64,000 nucleotides of DNA from NCED01 sp035493955 (GTDB lineage Bacteria > Pseudomonadota > Alphaproteobacteria > Caulobacterales > Caulobacteraceae): contig DATJHI010000041.1 of assembly GCA_035493955.1 (NCBI GenBank), forward strand, positions 159,158 to 223,157, given 5' to 3'. Below the pieces are notes generated by a model. It did no database searches. It saw nothing but the letters and a program-made list of their open reading frames with translations, and was not told where the DNA came from. The position numbers and the translations under genes were made by a program. Below, piece after piece: positions 31,311-42,099 of the stretch. Each line of letters begins with the position of its first letter. The first letter of the stretch is position 1.

Positions 31311-32962
31311 GCCTGCGCCGCACCGCCGCGCAAACCCTGAGCCTCCTCGCCGCCCTGGCCTTCGCCGGCCAGGACGTCCTGGCCCAGACCGCCTTCCCCA
31401 AATCCTCCCTCCAGCCGTCGGCCTACACGGGCCGGCCGGCCATCGGCGCGGCCACCCTGCCGCCGGCGGCAATCGCGCCCTCGCGCAACGCCGCCAGCAC
31501 CATGCGGATCGACCTCGGGGGGCCCGAAGCCCCGACCCGGATGATGTCCCTGCCCAAGGGCAAGTCGGCGGTGATCGAACTGCCGGTCGACGCCCGCGAC
31601 GTGCTGGTCTCCGATCCCAAAGTCGCCGACGTGGTGCTGTCCACCCCGCGGCGCATCTATGTGCTTGGGGTCGGCGCCGGCCAGACAGACGCGGTGTTCT
31701 TTGACGGGGCCGGCCGCCAGCTGCTCAATCTGAACATCCGGGTCGACCAGGACATCTCCGCCCTGGCCGAGACTCTCAAGCGGCTGATGCCCGACGACGA
31801 CATCCGCGTCGAGGGCGTCAACGGCAGCCTGGTGCTGTCGGGCACGGTGACCAACCTCGGCGAGGCCGACAAGGCGCTGCAGATCGCCCGCAGCACGGTG
31901 TCCGACCCCAAGCTGGTCATCAACATGCTGGGGATCGCCGAATCCGAGCAGGTGATGCTCAAGGTGCGCATCGTCGAAGTGAACCGCACCGTCATCAAGC
32001 AGCTGGGGGTCAACCTCAACGCGGTGGTCAACCAGATCGGCCAGCCCCAGTACGTCTTCGGCACGGCCTCGACCTTCGGGGTCAACGGAGCGCTCCTGGG
32101 CGGCCTGTCCGGCGGCTACAAGTACGACAGCACCCAGGTGCCGACGCTCCAAATCCCCTGCGGAGACCCCACGCTCACCGGCTGTAAGGGCGTGGTGCGC
32201 AGCATCCAGGACGCCGCCAACTACAACACCGCCACCGCGACGACCGTCGTCGGCAAGCCCGGCCTGAACCAGGGCGCCGCGACCTTGCAGGCGTTCGAGC
32301 GGGTCGGGCTGGTGCGGACCCTGGCCGAACCCAACCTCACCGCCACCTCCGGCGAAGCGGCCAAGTTCCTGGCCGGCGGCGAATTCCCCGTCCCCGCCGG
32401 CCGAGACAACAACGGCCAGGTCACGGTCGAGTTCAAGCCCTACGGCGTCGGCCTCGGCTTCACCCCGGTCGTGCTGAGCAAGGGCCGGATCTCATTGAAG
32501 GTCTCGACGGAATATTCCGAGATCACCAACGTCGGCAGCGTCACCATAGGCAGCGGCACGGTCGGAGGCGCCACGGTCAACGTCCCCGGGCTGACCGTCC
32601 GCCGGGCCGAAACCATGGTCGAGCTCCCGTCCGGCGGCTCGATGATGATCGCCGGCCTGCTGCAGTCGACCACCAAGTCGACCATCGATTCCCTGCCGGG
32701 CCTGACGCAGCTGCCAATCCTGGGCGCCCTGTTCCGGTCGCGCGACTTCCTGAACGACGAGACCGAACTGGTCGTGATCGTCACGCCCTATCTCGTCAAA
32801 TCCGTCAGCCCGGACCAGCTTCAGACCCCGGCCGACGGCCTGCAGATCGCCGACGACCTGCAGACCACCTTGCTCGGCAGGCTCAACACCGCCTTCGGCC
32901 GCTATCCGGCCAAGACCGCCGACGCCACCTATCGGGGACCCTATGGCTATGTGGTCGATTGA
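31307..32962 (+). CDS. cpaC: Flp pilus outer-membrane secretin CpaC
   Basis: A 551-residue secretin. Signal peptide (about residues 1-27), pilus-assembly N-terminal domain (about 65-140), a BON-like segment (LAETLKRLMPDDDIRVEGVNGSLVLSG), then the secretin domain (about 300-520) with VPGLTVRRAETMVELPSGGSMMIAGLLQ and the final DETELVVIVTPYLV. It forms the outer-membrane pore for the pilus. Coupled to cpaB by ATGA and overlapping cpaD by 20 bases. Confidence 0.96.
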   Translation: MSLRRTAAQTLSLLAALAFAGQDVLAQTAFPKSSLQPSAYTGRPAIGAATLPPAAIAPSRNAASTMRIDLGGPEAPTRMMSLPKGKSAVIELPVDARDVLVSDPKVADVVLSTPRRIYVLGVGAGQTDAVFFDGAGRQLLNLNIRVDQDISALAETLKRLMPDDDIRVEGVNGSLVLSGTVTNLGEADKALQIARSTVSDPKLVINMLGIAESEQVMLKVRIVEVNRTVIKQLGVNLNAVVNQIGQPQYVFGTASTFGVNGALLGGLSGGYKYDSTQVPTLQIPCGDPTLTGCKGVVRSIQDAANYNTATATTVVGKPGLNQGAATLQAFERVGLVRTLAEPNLTATSGEAAKFLAGGEFPVPAGRDNNGQVTVEFKPYGVGLGFTPVVLSKGRISLKVSTEYSEITNVGSVTIGSGTVGGATVNVPGLTVRRAETMVELPSGGSMMIAGLLQSTTKSTIDSLPGLTQLPILGALFRSRDFLNDETELVVIVTPYLVKSVSPDQLQTPADGLQIADDLQTTLLGRLNTAFGRYPAKTADATYRGPYGYVVD

Positions 32963-33650
32963 CCTCGCCGCGCGCGTGCGCGTTCCAGCACCCGTCCTCC
33001 TCGCCGCGGCCGCGGCGGCGCTGCTCGCCGCCTGCGCGCCGACCAGCGCCGTCCAGAACGGCCCGGCCCTGACGCCGACCGAGCAGTATTCCGTCCAGGT
33101 CAAGGAAACTCCGGATCAGGTGGCCCTGACGGCCCACGCCGACGGCCTGTCGATGACCCAGCGCGCCGCCATCGTCTCCCTGGTGGGCCGCTGGCGCGCC
33201 TCGCCCGGCGCCGGCGATTTCGCCGTCCAGACCCCCGCCGGGGCGCGAGACGCCGCCGCCGCACGCACCGGCGACGACGTCCAGACCGCCCTGCGCAACC
33301 TGGGCGTTCCGGCCGACCGGATCCGCGGCGGCGACTACGACGCGCCTCAGGGCGCCCCGGTCCTGGCCAGCTATATGCGGCTGGAGGCCCGCGGCCCCGA
33401 CTGCGAAGGCGGCTGGGATAACCTGACCTCCACCGGGCGCAACGCCCCCTCCAGCCACTTCGGCTGCGCCGTCACCGCCAATTTCGCCGCCATGATCGCC
33501 GATCCGCGCGACCTGCTGGCGCCTGCGCCCAACGACCCCAGCGACGCGGCGCGACGCGCCACCGTGCTCGGCAAGTACCGCGCCGGCGAGATCACCTCGA
33601 CGCCGCGCGACGAGCAAGCCGCCGGCGCCGTATCCAAGGCCATTCCCTGA
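32943..33650 (+). CDS. cpaD: Flp pilus assembly lipoprotein CpaD
   Basis: A 235-residue protein with a signal peptide ending in a lipobox, AAALLAAC at about residues 25-32. The mature part shows the CpaD features VALTAHADGLSMTQRAAI and FGCAVTANFAAMIADPRDLLAP with GWDNLTS. It probably acts as pilotin or partner of the secretin at the outer membrane. The frame overlaps cpaC by 20 bases and its last base overlaps the first of cpaE. Confidence 0.93.
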   Translation: MAMWSIDLAARVRVPAPVLLAAAAAALLAACAPTSAVQNGPALTPTEQYSVQVKETPDQVALTAHADGLSMTQRAAIVSLVGRWRASPGAGDFAVQTPAGARDAAAARTGDDVQTALRNLGVPADRIRGGDYDAPQGAPVLASYMRLEARGPDCEGGWDNLTSTGRNAPSSHFGCAVTANFAAMIADPRDLLAPAPNDPSDAARRATVLGKYRAGEITSTPRDEQAAGAVSKAIP

Positions 33651-35071
33651 TGAACCGACGCCTGGGCAACATCCGCGAACCGGAAGGCTTCATCGAGGAC
33701 GACTTCGGCGACGGTTTCGACGCCGACGACGATTTCGCCTTCCCGGCGACGGCCGCCGCCGACATCCCCGAGGTCGCCCCGGCGGAATCCTTCGACGCCC
33801 CCGTCTTCGCGCCCGGTCCCGCCGCGCCGCCGCACGGCCCAGTCGCGGCCCTGCAGGCGAGCGCCGAAGCCGCCTTCGGCGAGTCCTCGGTGCCCCGCAT
33901 CACCATCCACGCCTTCTGCCAGGGCGAGGGCGTCGCCGACGCCATGGACAAGGCCGCGGCCGACCGGCGGCTGGCCCGCGCCACCACCCTGGTGCACGAC
34001 GGCGGCCTGGCCGAAGCCCTGGCCCACTATCAGAACGAACCCACGCCTTCGCTGATCGTCGTCGAGAGCAACGAGCCGACGGAGGCGCTGCTGGACGGGC
34101 TGGACCGCCTGGCCGAGGTCTGCGATCCCGGCACCAAGGTGGTTGTGGTCGGCGGCCACAACGACATCGCCCTCTATCGCGAACTGATGCGCCGCGGCGT
34201 CAGCGAATATCTGGTGCCGCCGCTCAATCCGCTGCAGCTGATCCGCACCATCACCAGCCTGTACGCCGACCCGGCCACGCCCTTCGTCGGCCGGACCTTG
34301 GCCTTCGTCGGCGCCAAGGGCGGGGTCGGCGCCTCGACCATCGCCCACAACGTCGCCTACGGCCTGGCCGAGATGATGCAGTCCAACACCATCATCGTCG
34401 ATTTCGACCTGGCGTTCGGCACCGCGGGCCTCGACTTCAACCAGGACCCGATCCAGGGCGTCGCCGACGCCCTGTCCAAGCCGGACCGGCTGGACCCGGT
34501 GCTGCTCGACCGCATGATCGTGCGCTGCACCGACCGCCTGAGCCTGTTCGCCGCCCCCGCCTCCCTGGACGACGACTACGAATACGCCTCCGACGCCTAT
34601 GAGGAGGTGGCGACCAAGATCCGCGCGACAGCGCCCTTCGTGGTCTACGACCTGCCGCACCTGTGGTCGGGCTGGATGCGCAGGACCCTGCTCGCCGCCG
34701 ACGAGGTGGTGATCGTGGCCACGCCAGACCTGGCCTCCCTGCGCAACGCCAAGAACCTGATCGACCTGATCGCCCGCGCCCGGCCCAACGACACGCCGCC
34801 GCGGCTGGTCCTCAACCAGGTCGGCATGCCCGGCCGGCCGGAGATTCCGGTCAAGGATTTCGCCAAGGCCCTCGGCATAGAGCCCACCCTCTGCCTGCCT
34901 TACGACGCCAAGCTGTTCGGCCAGGCGGCCAACAACGGACAGATGGTCCAGGAGGTCAACGGGCGGGCCAAGGCCTCCGAAGGCATCGCCCAATTCGTCC
35001 AGGGCCTCGCCCGCCGCGACGCCCCCGTCCAGGCGACGCGCTCGCTTCTCGACCGCCTGCTGAAGCGCTAG
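33650..35071 (+). CDS. cpaE: Pilus assembly/localisation ATPase CpaE (ParA/MinD-like)
   Basis: A 473-residue protein. An acidic N-terminal tail and a receiver-like domain (about 80-215) precede a MinD/ParA ATPase domain with deviant Walker A GAKGGVGAST and Walker B-like IIVDFDLAFGTAG. In Caulobacter CpaE directs the pilus machinery to the cell pole. Start and cpaD stop overlap. Confidence 0.95.
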   Translation: MNRRLGNIREPEGFIEDDFGDGFDADDDFAFPATAAADIPEVAPAESFDAPVFAPGPAAPPHGPVAALQASAEAAFGESSVPRITIHAFCQGEGVADAMDKAAADRRLARATTLVHDGGLAEALAHYQNEPTPSLIVVESNEPTEALLDGLDRLAEVCDPGTKVVVVGGHNDIALYRELMRRGVSEYLVPPLNPLQLIRTITSLYADPATPFVGRTLAFVGAKGGVGASTIAHNVAYGLAEMMQSNTIIVDFDLAFGTAGLDFNQDPIQGVADALSKPDRLDPVLLDRMIVRCTDRLSLFAAPASLDDDYEYASDAYEEVATKIRATAPFVVYDLPHLWSGWMRRTLLAADEVVIVATPDLASLRNAKNLIDLIARARPNDTPPRLVLNQVGMPGRPEIPVKDFAKALGIEPTLCLPYDAKLFGQAANNGQMVQEVNGRAKASEGIAQFVQGLARRDAPVQATRSLLDRLLKR

Positions 35072-35080
35072 GGGACCCGT

Positions 35081-36630
<1,550 letters not shown>

Positions 36631-36634
<4 letters not shown>

Positions 36635-37611
36635 ACAATCTGCTCCTGCTTCTGGTCGCCGTGCTCGGCTTCGTCGCCGTGGCCGGGGTGGGCTTCGTCT
36701 TCGTCGGCGGGGATTCCAGCCAGGGCAAGACGGCCAAGCGCGTCCAGGCGGTCGCCGGCCCCAAGGAAAAGGGACGCTCGCGCATCGCCCCGGCCGAGGC
36801 CGCCGGCATGCGCCGCAAGCAGATCCTGGAGAACCTCAAGATCAACGAGAAACAGTCGCGCAAGCAGCGACTGAGCATCGAGGCCCGGCTGCGCCAAGCC
36901 GGACTGTCCATCGGCGTGCGCCAGTTCTGGATCTTTTCCGGCATCCTGGGCCTGACCCTCGGCGGCCTGCCGATCCTGGTCGGCTTCAACCCCCTGATCT
37001 GCCTGGGCATCGGCTTCAGCGTGGGCATCGGCCTGCCGCGGTGGGTGCTCGGGTTCCTGTCGGCCCGCCGCGTCAAGAAGTTCACCAACGAGTTCCCCAA
37101 CGCCATCGACATCATCGTCCGCGGCATCAAGTCGGGCCTGCCGGTCCACGACTGTATCGGGGTGATCGCGCGCGAGACGCCCGAGCCGATCTGCTCGGAA
37201 TTCCAGAGGCTGGTCGAGGGCCAGGCCATGGGGGTCGCCCTCGATCAGAGCCTCGACAAGATGTACGACCGCATGCCCACCGCGGAGGTGCGCTTCTTCG
37301 CCATCGTCATGAACATCCAGCAGAAGACCGGGGGCAACCTGGCCGAGGCCCTGGGCAATCTGTCGACGGTGCTGCGGGCGCGCATGCTGATGCGCGAAAA
37401 GATCAAGGCGATGTCCGGCGAAGCAGTGGCGTCGGCCGTCATCATCGGCTCCCTGCCGCCGGGCCTGATGACGTTGGTCTCGATCACCTCGCCCGGCTAC
37501 ATGGCGCCGATGTACATCACCTCCCGCGGCCACCTGATGCTGCTGGGCAGCGCGATCTGGATGGGCATGGGCATCTTCGTCATGCGCCGCATGATCAACT
37601 TCAAGATCTGA
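36631..37611 (+). CDS. tadB: Flp pilus platform protein TadB (CpaG)
   Basis: A 326-residue inner-membrane protein with a T2SSF domain (FPNAIDIIVRGIKSGLPVHDC through TGGNLAEALGNLS). An N-terminal helix (residues 1-22), two central helices (about 95-140) and two C-terminal helices are seen. With TadC it forms the platform on which CpaF acts. It starts within the cpaF stop (ATGA). Confidence 0.95.
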
Positions 37612-37620
37612 GGGGGTCGC

Positions 37621-38643
37621 ATGATCGAGACCCTCACCAACCCGCAGAACATCCTCTACGCCATCGTCGCCCTGGCCGTCTTCGCGTCGATCATGACCCT
37701 GGCCGCCCCGATGATGAAGGGCGACAAGCTGGAGGACCGGCTGAAGTCGGTCGCCAATCGCCGCGACGAGCTGCGCCGCCGCTCGCGAGCCGAACTCAAC
37801 GGACGGCAGGCGGCCTCGTCGAGCCTGCGCCGCACCGACGAGGGCTTCTACAAGAAGATCGTGGAGCGGCTGCAGCTGTCCAGGCTGCTGGAAGATCCGA
37901 TGGTGATCGACAAGCTGGCCCAGGCGGGATTCCGCGGCCCCAAGCCGGTCACCACCTTCTACTTCTTCCGCTTCGCCGCGCCGTTCATCTTCGGCATCGT
38001 CACCGGGACCTACCTCTACGCCCTGAACGGCTTCGGCCTCAGCGGCATGGCCAAGATATGCGCCGTGGTCGGGGCCTTCGTGATCGGCTTCTACGGCCCG
38101 AACATCTACGTCAGCAACATCGCCAGCAAGCGGCGCGAGTCGATCATGCTGGCGTTTCCCGACGCCCTGGACCTGCTGCTGATCTGCGTCGAATCCGGCA
38201 TGTCCATCGAGGCGGCGATCCAGAAGGTGGCCGGCGAAATCGGCTCGCGGTCGATCGAACTGGCGGAGGAGCTGTCCCTGCTCACCGCCGAACTGTCCTA
38301 CCTGCCCGAGCGCCGGATGGCCTACGACGGCCTGGCCAAACGGACCAACCATCCGGGCATCAAGGCGGTCGCCACCGCCATGATCCAGGCCGAGCGCTAC
38401 GGCACCCCGCTCGGAACGGCGCTGCGGGTGATGGCCAAGGAGAACCGCGACATGCGCCTGGCCACCGCCGAGAAGAAGGCGGCCTCGCTCCCGGCCAAGC
38501 TCACCGTGCCGATGATCCTGTTCTTCCTGCCGGTGCTGTTCGTGGTGATCCTCGGCCCCGCGATCATCAAGATCCAGGACATCACCAAGCCCGGCGGGCG
38601 GAACGCCCCGACCGTCCGGGAGCAGCCGAAGCAGCATAAATAG
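37621..38643 (+). CDS. tadC: Flp pilus platform protein TadC (CpaH)
   Basis: A 340-residue inner-membrane protein with a T2SSF domain (FPDALDLLLICVESGMSIEAA through AERYGTPLGTALRVMA). Paralogous to tadB nine bases upstream. Last gene of the cpa operon here; no tadD or TadE/TadF pseudopilins follow in the window. Confidence 0.95.
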   Translation: MIETLTNPQNILYAIVALAVFASIMTLAAPMMKGDKLEDRLKSVANRRDELRRRSRAELNGRQAASSSLRRTDEGFYKKIVERLQLSRLLEDPMVIDKLAQAGFRGPKPVTTFYFFRFAAPFIFGIVTGTYLYALNGFGLSGMAKICAVVGAFVIGFYGPNIYVSNIASKRRESIMLAFPDALDLLLICVESGMSIEAAIQKVAGEIGSRSIELAEELSLLTAELSYLPERRMAYDGLAKRTNHPGIKAVATAMIQAERYGTPLGTALRVMAKENRDMRLATAEKKAASLPAKLTVPMILFFLPVLFVVILGPAIIKIQDITKPGGRNAPTVREQPKQHK

Positions 38644-38727
38644 GCCGCCGGCGACGCCGCGGCCCCGCTTGTAGGAACGACGCCGACATGCGCGTCCTTT
38701 GGTCGTCCCGGAAGAAAGGATGACCCC

Positions 38728-39081
38728 ATGCCGTACATCGATGGTTTCGTGATCCCCGTGCCGAAGACCAAGGTCGAGGCCTACAAGGCGCTGTCGCGTC
38801 TCGCCGGCCAGGTCTGGAAGGACCATGGCGCGCTTTCCTACGCCGAGTGCCTGGGCGACGACGTGCCCGTCGGGGTCCTGACCTCGTTCCCGCGGGCGGT
38901 CCAGGCCACGGAGGACGAGACGGTGGTGTTCTCGTGGATCGTCTACGACTCCCGTAAACAACGGGACGAGGTCAACGCCAGGGTGATGGCCGACCCGCGC
39001 ATGAAGGACGCCATGAACGACCCGCCTTTCGACGGCAAGCGCCTGATCTTCGGCGGTTTCGAGATGTTCCTGCAGCTCTAG
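38728..39081 (+). CDS. DUF1428 family protein
   Basis: A 117-residue protein starting MPYIDGFVIPVPKTKVEAYK, with GGAAGAAAGGA upstream. The ALSYAECLGDD, FSWIVYDSRKQRDEVNARVM and final RLIFGGFEMFLQL segments are characteristic of DUF1428, a ferredoxin-like dimeric fold. The function is unknown. It stands alone between the pilus locus and ffh. Confidence 0.9.
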   Translation: MPYIDGFVIPVPKTKVEAYKALSRLAGQVWKDHGALSYAECLGDDVPVGVLTSFPRAVQATEDETVVFSWIVYDSRKQRDEVNARVMADPRMKDAMNDPPFDGKRLIFGGFEMFLQL

Positions 39082-39273
39082 AACTCGAGGCGTTCGAAAC
39101 GCCCTGTCGACATCGGCGCGGTTTGAGCGTATCTGCCGCCCCTTCGGCGCAACCTGATCGCGCCCTCCTCCGCCACGACCCCCTGCAGACAGGGACGAGG
39201 GCGGCGAGGCCCCCCGTCGACGTCATCGTCCACGGGGGTCGATCCGCGTTGGGCTTATGGAGACGAGTGTCGA
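39082..39273. other. Intergenic region before ffh with a hairpin
   Basis: No gene. CCCCCGT (39211-39217) and ACGGGGG (39231-39237) form a 7-bp inverted repeat about 40 bases before ffh. I looked for the 4.5S RNA, which binds Ffh, and did not find its conserved loop. Confidence 0.4.
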
Positions 39274-40782
39274 ATGTTCGACAGCCTAGGCGAACGGCTC
39301 TCTGGCGTCTTCGACCGGCTCACCGGTCGCGGCGTGCTGTCCGAGAAGGACGTGGACGAGGCCCTGCGCGAGGTGCGCCTCGCCCTGCTCGAGGCCGACG
39401 TCGCCCTGCCCGTGGTCAAGGACTTCATCGCCAAGGCCCGCGAGCTGGCCGCCGGCGAGACGGTGATCCGCGCGGTCAAGCCGTCCGAGCAGGTGGTCAA
39501 GATCGTCCACGACGGCCTGGTCGACATGCTGGGCGGGGAGGAGCCGGAAGGCCTCAACCTCAATGTCGCCCCGCCGGCGGTGATCCTGATGGCCGGCCTG
39601 CAGGGCTCGGGCAAGACCACCACCTCGGCCAAGCTGGCCGCCCGCCTGGTCCGGACCGAGCGCAAGAAGGTCCTGATGGCCTCCCTCGACACCCGCCGGC
39701 CGGCGGCGATGGAGCAGCTGGCGACCCTGGGCAAGCAGATCGAGGTCGAGACCCTGGCCATCGTGCCGGGCCAGTCCGCCGCCGACATCGCCCGCCGCGC
39801 CCTCTCCGCCGCCCGCCTGGGCGGTTTCGACGTGGTGATCCTGGACACCGCCGGACGCACCACCCTGGACGAGCAGATGATGGGGGAGGCGGCCGAGATC
39901 GCCCGCATCGCCAACCCGACCGAGACCCTGCTGGTCGCCGACGCCCTGACCGGCCAGGACGCCGTGCGCACCGCCAAGGCCTTCCACGAGCGCCTGCCGC
40001 TCACCGGCCTGATCCTGACCCGCGCCGACGGCGACCAGCGCGGCGGCGCGGCCCTGTCCATGCGCGCGGTCACCGGCCTGCCGATCAAGTTCCTCGGCGC
40101 CGGGGAGAAGATCGACGCGCTGGAGATCTTCGACGCCCGCCGGGTGGCGGGACGAATCCTGGGCCAGGGCGACGTGGTGGCCCTGGTCGAGAAGGCGGCG
40201 GCGAACTACGACCAGGCCAAGGCCGAGAAGATGGCCGCCAAGATGGCCAAGGGCGTCTTCGACCTGGACGACCTGGCCGACCAGTTGCGCCAGCTCAAGA
40301 AGATGGGCGGCATGCAGGGGATCATGGGCATGCTGCCCGGGGTCCAGAAGGTGAAGAAACAGATCGCCGACAGCGGCATCAACGACAAGACCTTCGACCG
40401 GCAGGTGGCGATCATCACCTCCATGACCAAGCTCGAGCGCAAGAAGCCCGACCTGCTCAACGCCTCGCGCAAGCGCCGCATCGCCGCGGGCTCGGGGGTC
40501 GAGGTCTCCGAGATCAACCGCCTGCTCAAGCAGCACCGCCAGATGGCCGACGCCTTCAAGGCGATGAGCCGCGACGGCGGCAAGTCGATGGCCCGCATGG
40601 CCCAGATGATGGGCGGAGCCGGCGGCGGCATGCCCGCGGGCCTTACCCCCCCGGGCGGCATGGGCGGCGGCATGGACCTGTCACGACTGAGGGCTTTAGG
40701 GGGCGGCAAGCCCCCGGAGGCCCCCGGCGGTTTGCCCGGACTGGGAAGCGGCTTTCCCGGCTTCGGACCCAAGAAGAAATAG
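39274..40782 (+). CDS. ffh: Signal recognition particle protein Ffh (SRP54)
   Basis: A 502-residue SRP GTPase. N domain about 1-85; G domain with G1 GLQGSGKTTTSAK, DTRRPAAMEQL, G3 DTAGRTTLDE and G4-type TRADGD; then a methionine-rich M domain (about 300-440) that binds signal sequences and 4.5S RNA. The C-terminus is extended by a Gly/Met/Pro-rich tail of about 60 residues. It heads the ffh-rpsP-rimM-trmD-rplS cluster. Confidence 0.97.
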   Translation: MFDSLGERLSGVFDRLTGRGVLSEKDVDEALREVRLALLEADVALPVVKDFIAKARELAAGETVIRAVKPSEQVVKIVHDGLVDMLGGEEPEGLNLNVAPPAVILMAGLQGSGKTTTSAKLAARLVRTERKKVLMASLDTRRPAAMEQLATLGKQIEVETLAIVPGQSAADIARRALSAARLGGFDVVILDTAGRTTLDEQMMGEAAEIARIANPTETLLVADALTGQDAVRTAKAFHERLPLTGLILTRADGDQRGGAALSMRAVTGLPIKFLGAGEKIDALEIFDARRVAGRILGQGDVVALVEKAAANYDQAKAEKMAAKMAKGVFDLDDLADQLRQLKKMGGMQGIMGMLPGVQKVKKQIADSGINDKTFDRQVAIITSMTKLERKKPDLLNASRKRRIAAGSGVEVSEINRLLKQHRQMADAFKAMSRDGGKSMARMAQMMGGAGGGMPAGLTPPGGMGGGMDLSRLRALGGGKPPEAPGGLPGLGSGFPGFGPKKK

Positions 40783-40831
40783 CTTTCAGACCCACCAGAC
40801 CAGAACGATCAGAAAAGAAGGACTGCCCTAA

Positions 40832-41380
40832 ATGCTGAAGATCCGTCTCGCCCGCGGCGGCGCCAAGAAGCGCCCCTACTACCAGATCGTCGTCGCCGAC
40901 AGCCATTCGCCCCGCGACGGCCGCTTCATCGAGAAGGTCGGGACCCACAACCCCCTGGTCGCCAAGGACCACCCCGAGCGGGTCACCCTGAAGCTCGAGC
41001 GGATCCAGGAATGGTTGAAGAAGGGCGCCCAGCCGACCGATCGGGTCGCGCGCTTCCTGTCCCAGGCCGGGTTGGTGGAATGGGCCCACGGCAACAACCC
41101 CAACAAGGGCAAGCCGGGCAAGAAGGCCGAAGAACGCGCCGCCGAACGCGCCCAGCGCGAGGCCGACCGCGCGGCCGCCGCCGCCGAGGCCGCCGCCAAC
41201 CCGCCGCCGCCCGCTCCCGAGCCTGAGCCCGTGGTGGAAGCCGCTCCCGAGCCCGTCGCCGAAGAAGCGGCTCCTGTCGCTGAAGAAGCCGCCGCCGAAC
41301 CCGTGGCCGAGGCCGCTCCGGCTGAAGACGCGGCTCCCGCCGCCGAGGAGCCCGCGGCCGAAGAAAAGACCGAGGCGTAA
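40832..41380 (+). CDS. rpsP: 30S ribosomal protein S16 with long C-terminal tail
   Basis: A 182-residue protein; S16 normally has 80-90 residues. Residues 1-80 carry the family sequence (MLKIRLARGGAKKRPYYQIV; DGRFIEKVGTHNPL). The remaining 100 residues begin with a Lys-rich stretch (NKGKPGKKAEERAAERAQRE) and continue as low-complexity Ala/Glu/Pro repeats such as APVAEEAAAEPVAEAAPAED. Such tails on S16 are common in Caulobacterales. Confidence 0.96.
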   Translation: MLKIRLARGGAKKRPYYQIVVADSHSPRDGRFIEKVGTHNPLVAKDHPERVTLKLERIQEWLKKGAQPTDRVARFLSQAGLVEWAHGNNPNKGKPGKKAEERAAERAQREADRAAAAAEAAANPPPPAPEPEPVVEAAPEPVAEEAAPVAEEAAAEPVAEAAPAEDAAPAAEEPAAEEKTEA

Positions 41381-41390
41381 TAACGGGGCT

Positions 41391-41545
41391 TCCTTCTCCC
41401 CTTGCGGGAGAAGACCTTCCCCGCGAAGCGGGTCGGATGAGGGGGCGCACCGCCTCGTCCGACCCGGCGCTATACCCAGGCGGTCGTCGCGAGACCCCTC
41501 ATCCGTCGGCTCCGCCGACACCTTCTCCCGCAAGGGGAGAAGGAG
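41391..41545. repeat. REP-like mosaic element, copy 2, between rpsP and rimM
   Basis: Two hairpins face each other about 110 bases apart: CCTTCTCCCCTTGCGGGAG... at 41392 and CCTTCTCCCGCAAGGGGAG... at 41521, each a 9-bp stem with a CTTGC or GCAAG loop. Between them lie CGGATGAGGGG and its inverse CCCCTCATCCG. The same modules form copy 1 near 19.5 kb. The element fills the whole rpsP-rimM gap and ends 10 bases before the rimM SD. Confidence 0.8.
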
Positions 41546-41565
41546 ACTCGTGCCGGAGGATTCGG

Positions 41566-42099
41566 TTGTCCAAACTCATCCTCGTCGGCCGGATCGCCGG
41601 CGCCTTCGGCGTCCGGGGCGAGATCCGCATCTCGACCTATACCGAAGACCCGATGTCGGTGGTCCGCTACAAGCGGCTGCTGTGCGAGGACGGCAGCCCC
41701 GCCCTGGTCGTCGCGTCCGGCCGCCCGGCCAAGGACGGGGTGGTCGTCCGCTGCCCCGAGGTCTCGGACAAGGACGCCGCCGACGCCCTCCGGGGCGTGC
41801 GCCTCTACATCGCCCGCGACACCCTTCCGCCCCCGGCGGACGAGGACGAGTTCTACCTCGCCGACCTGATCGGGCTCGCCGCCCAGACGCCGGAGGGGGA
41901 GGCGCTGGGATCGATCAAGGCGGTGCAGAACTTCGGCGCCGGCGACATCCTTGAACTTGATCCAGGCTCGGGACGCCCGACCCGCTACATCCCCTTCACC
42001 CGGGCCGCCGTGCCGGAGGTGCGCATCGCCGAGGGTCGGGTCATAGTGGTCCCGCCGATCGAAATCGGCGAGCCGGAGCCGGAAGGAGGTCCCGAATGA
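41566..42099 (+). CDS. rimM: Ribosome maturation factor RimM
   Basis: A 177-residue 16S rRNA processing factor that binds S19. The RimM N-terminal domain starts at once (SKLILVGRIAGAFGVRGEIR) and the PRC-barrel follows (EDEFYLADLIGLAAQT). I place the start at a TTG with GGAGGA five bases upstream. A longer frame would begin inside the REP-like element and add about 43 residues translated from it. The end overlaps the next gene by four bases. Confidence 0.93.
   Translation: MSKLILVGRIAGAFGVRGEIRISTYTEDPMSVVRYKRLLCEDGSPALVVASGRPAKDGVVVRCPEVSDKDAADALRGVRLYIARDTLPPPADEDEFYLADLIGLAAQTPEGEALGSIKAVQNFGAGDILELDPGSGRPTRYIPFTRAAVPEVRIAEGRVIVVPPIEIGEPEPEGGPE

Noticed and set aside
39082..39273. Possible 4.5S RNA gene before ffh
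   Set aside because: The conserved SRP RNA loop and stem are not found; only a short hairpin is seen.
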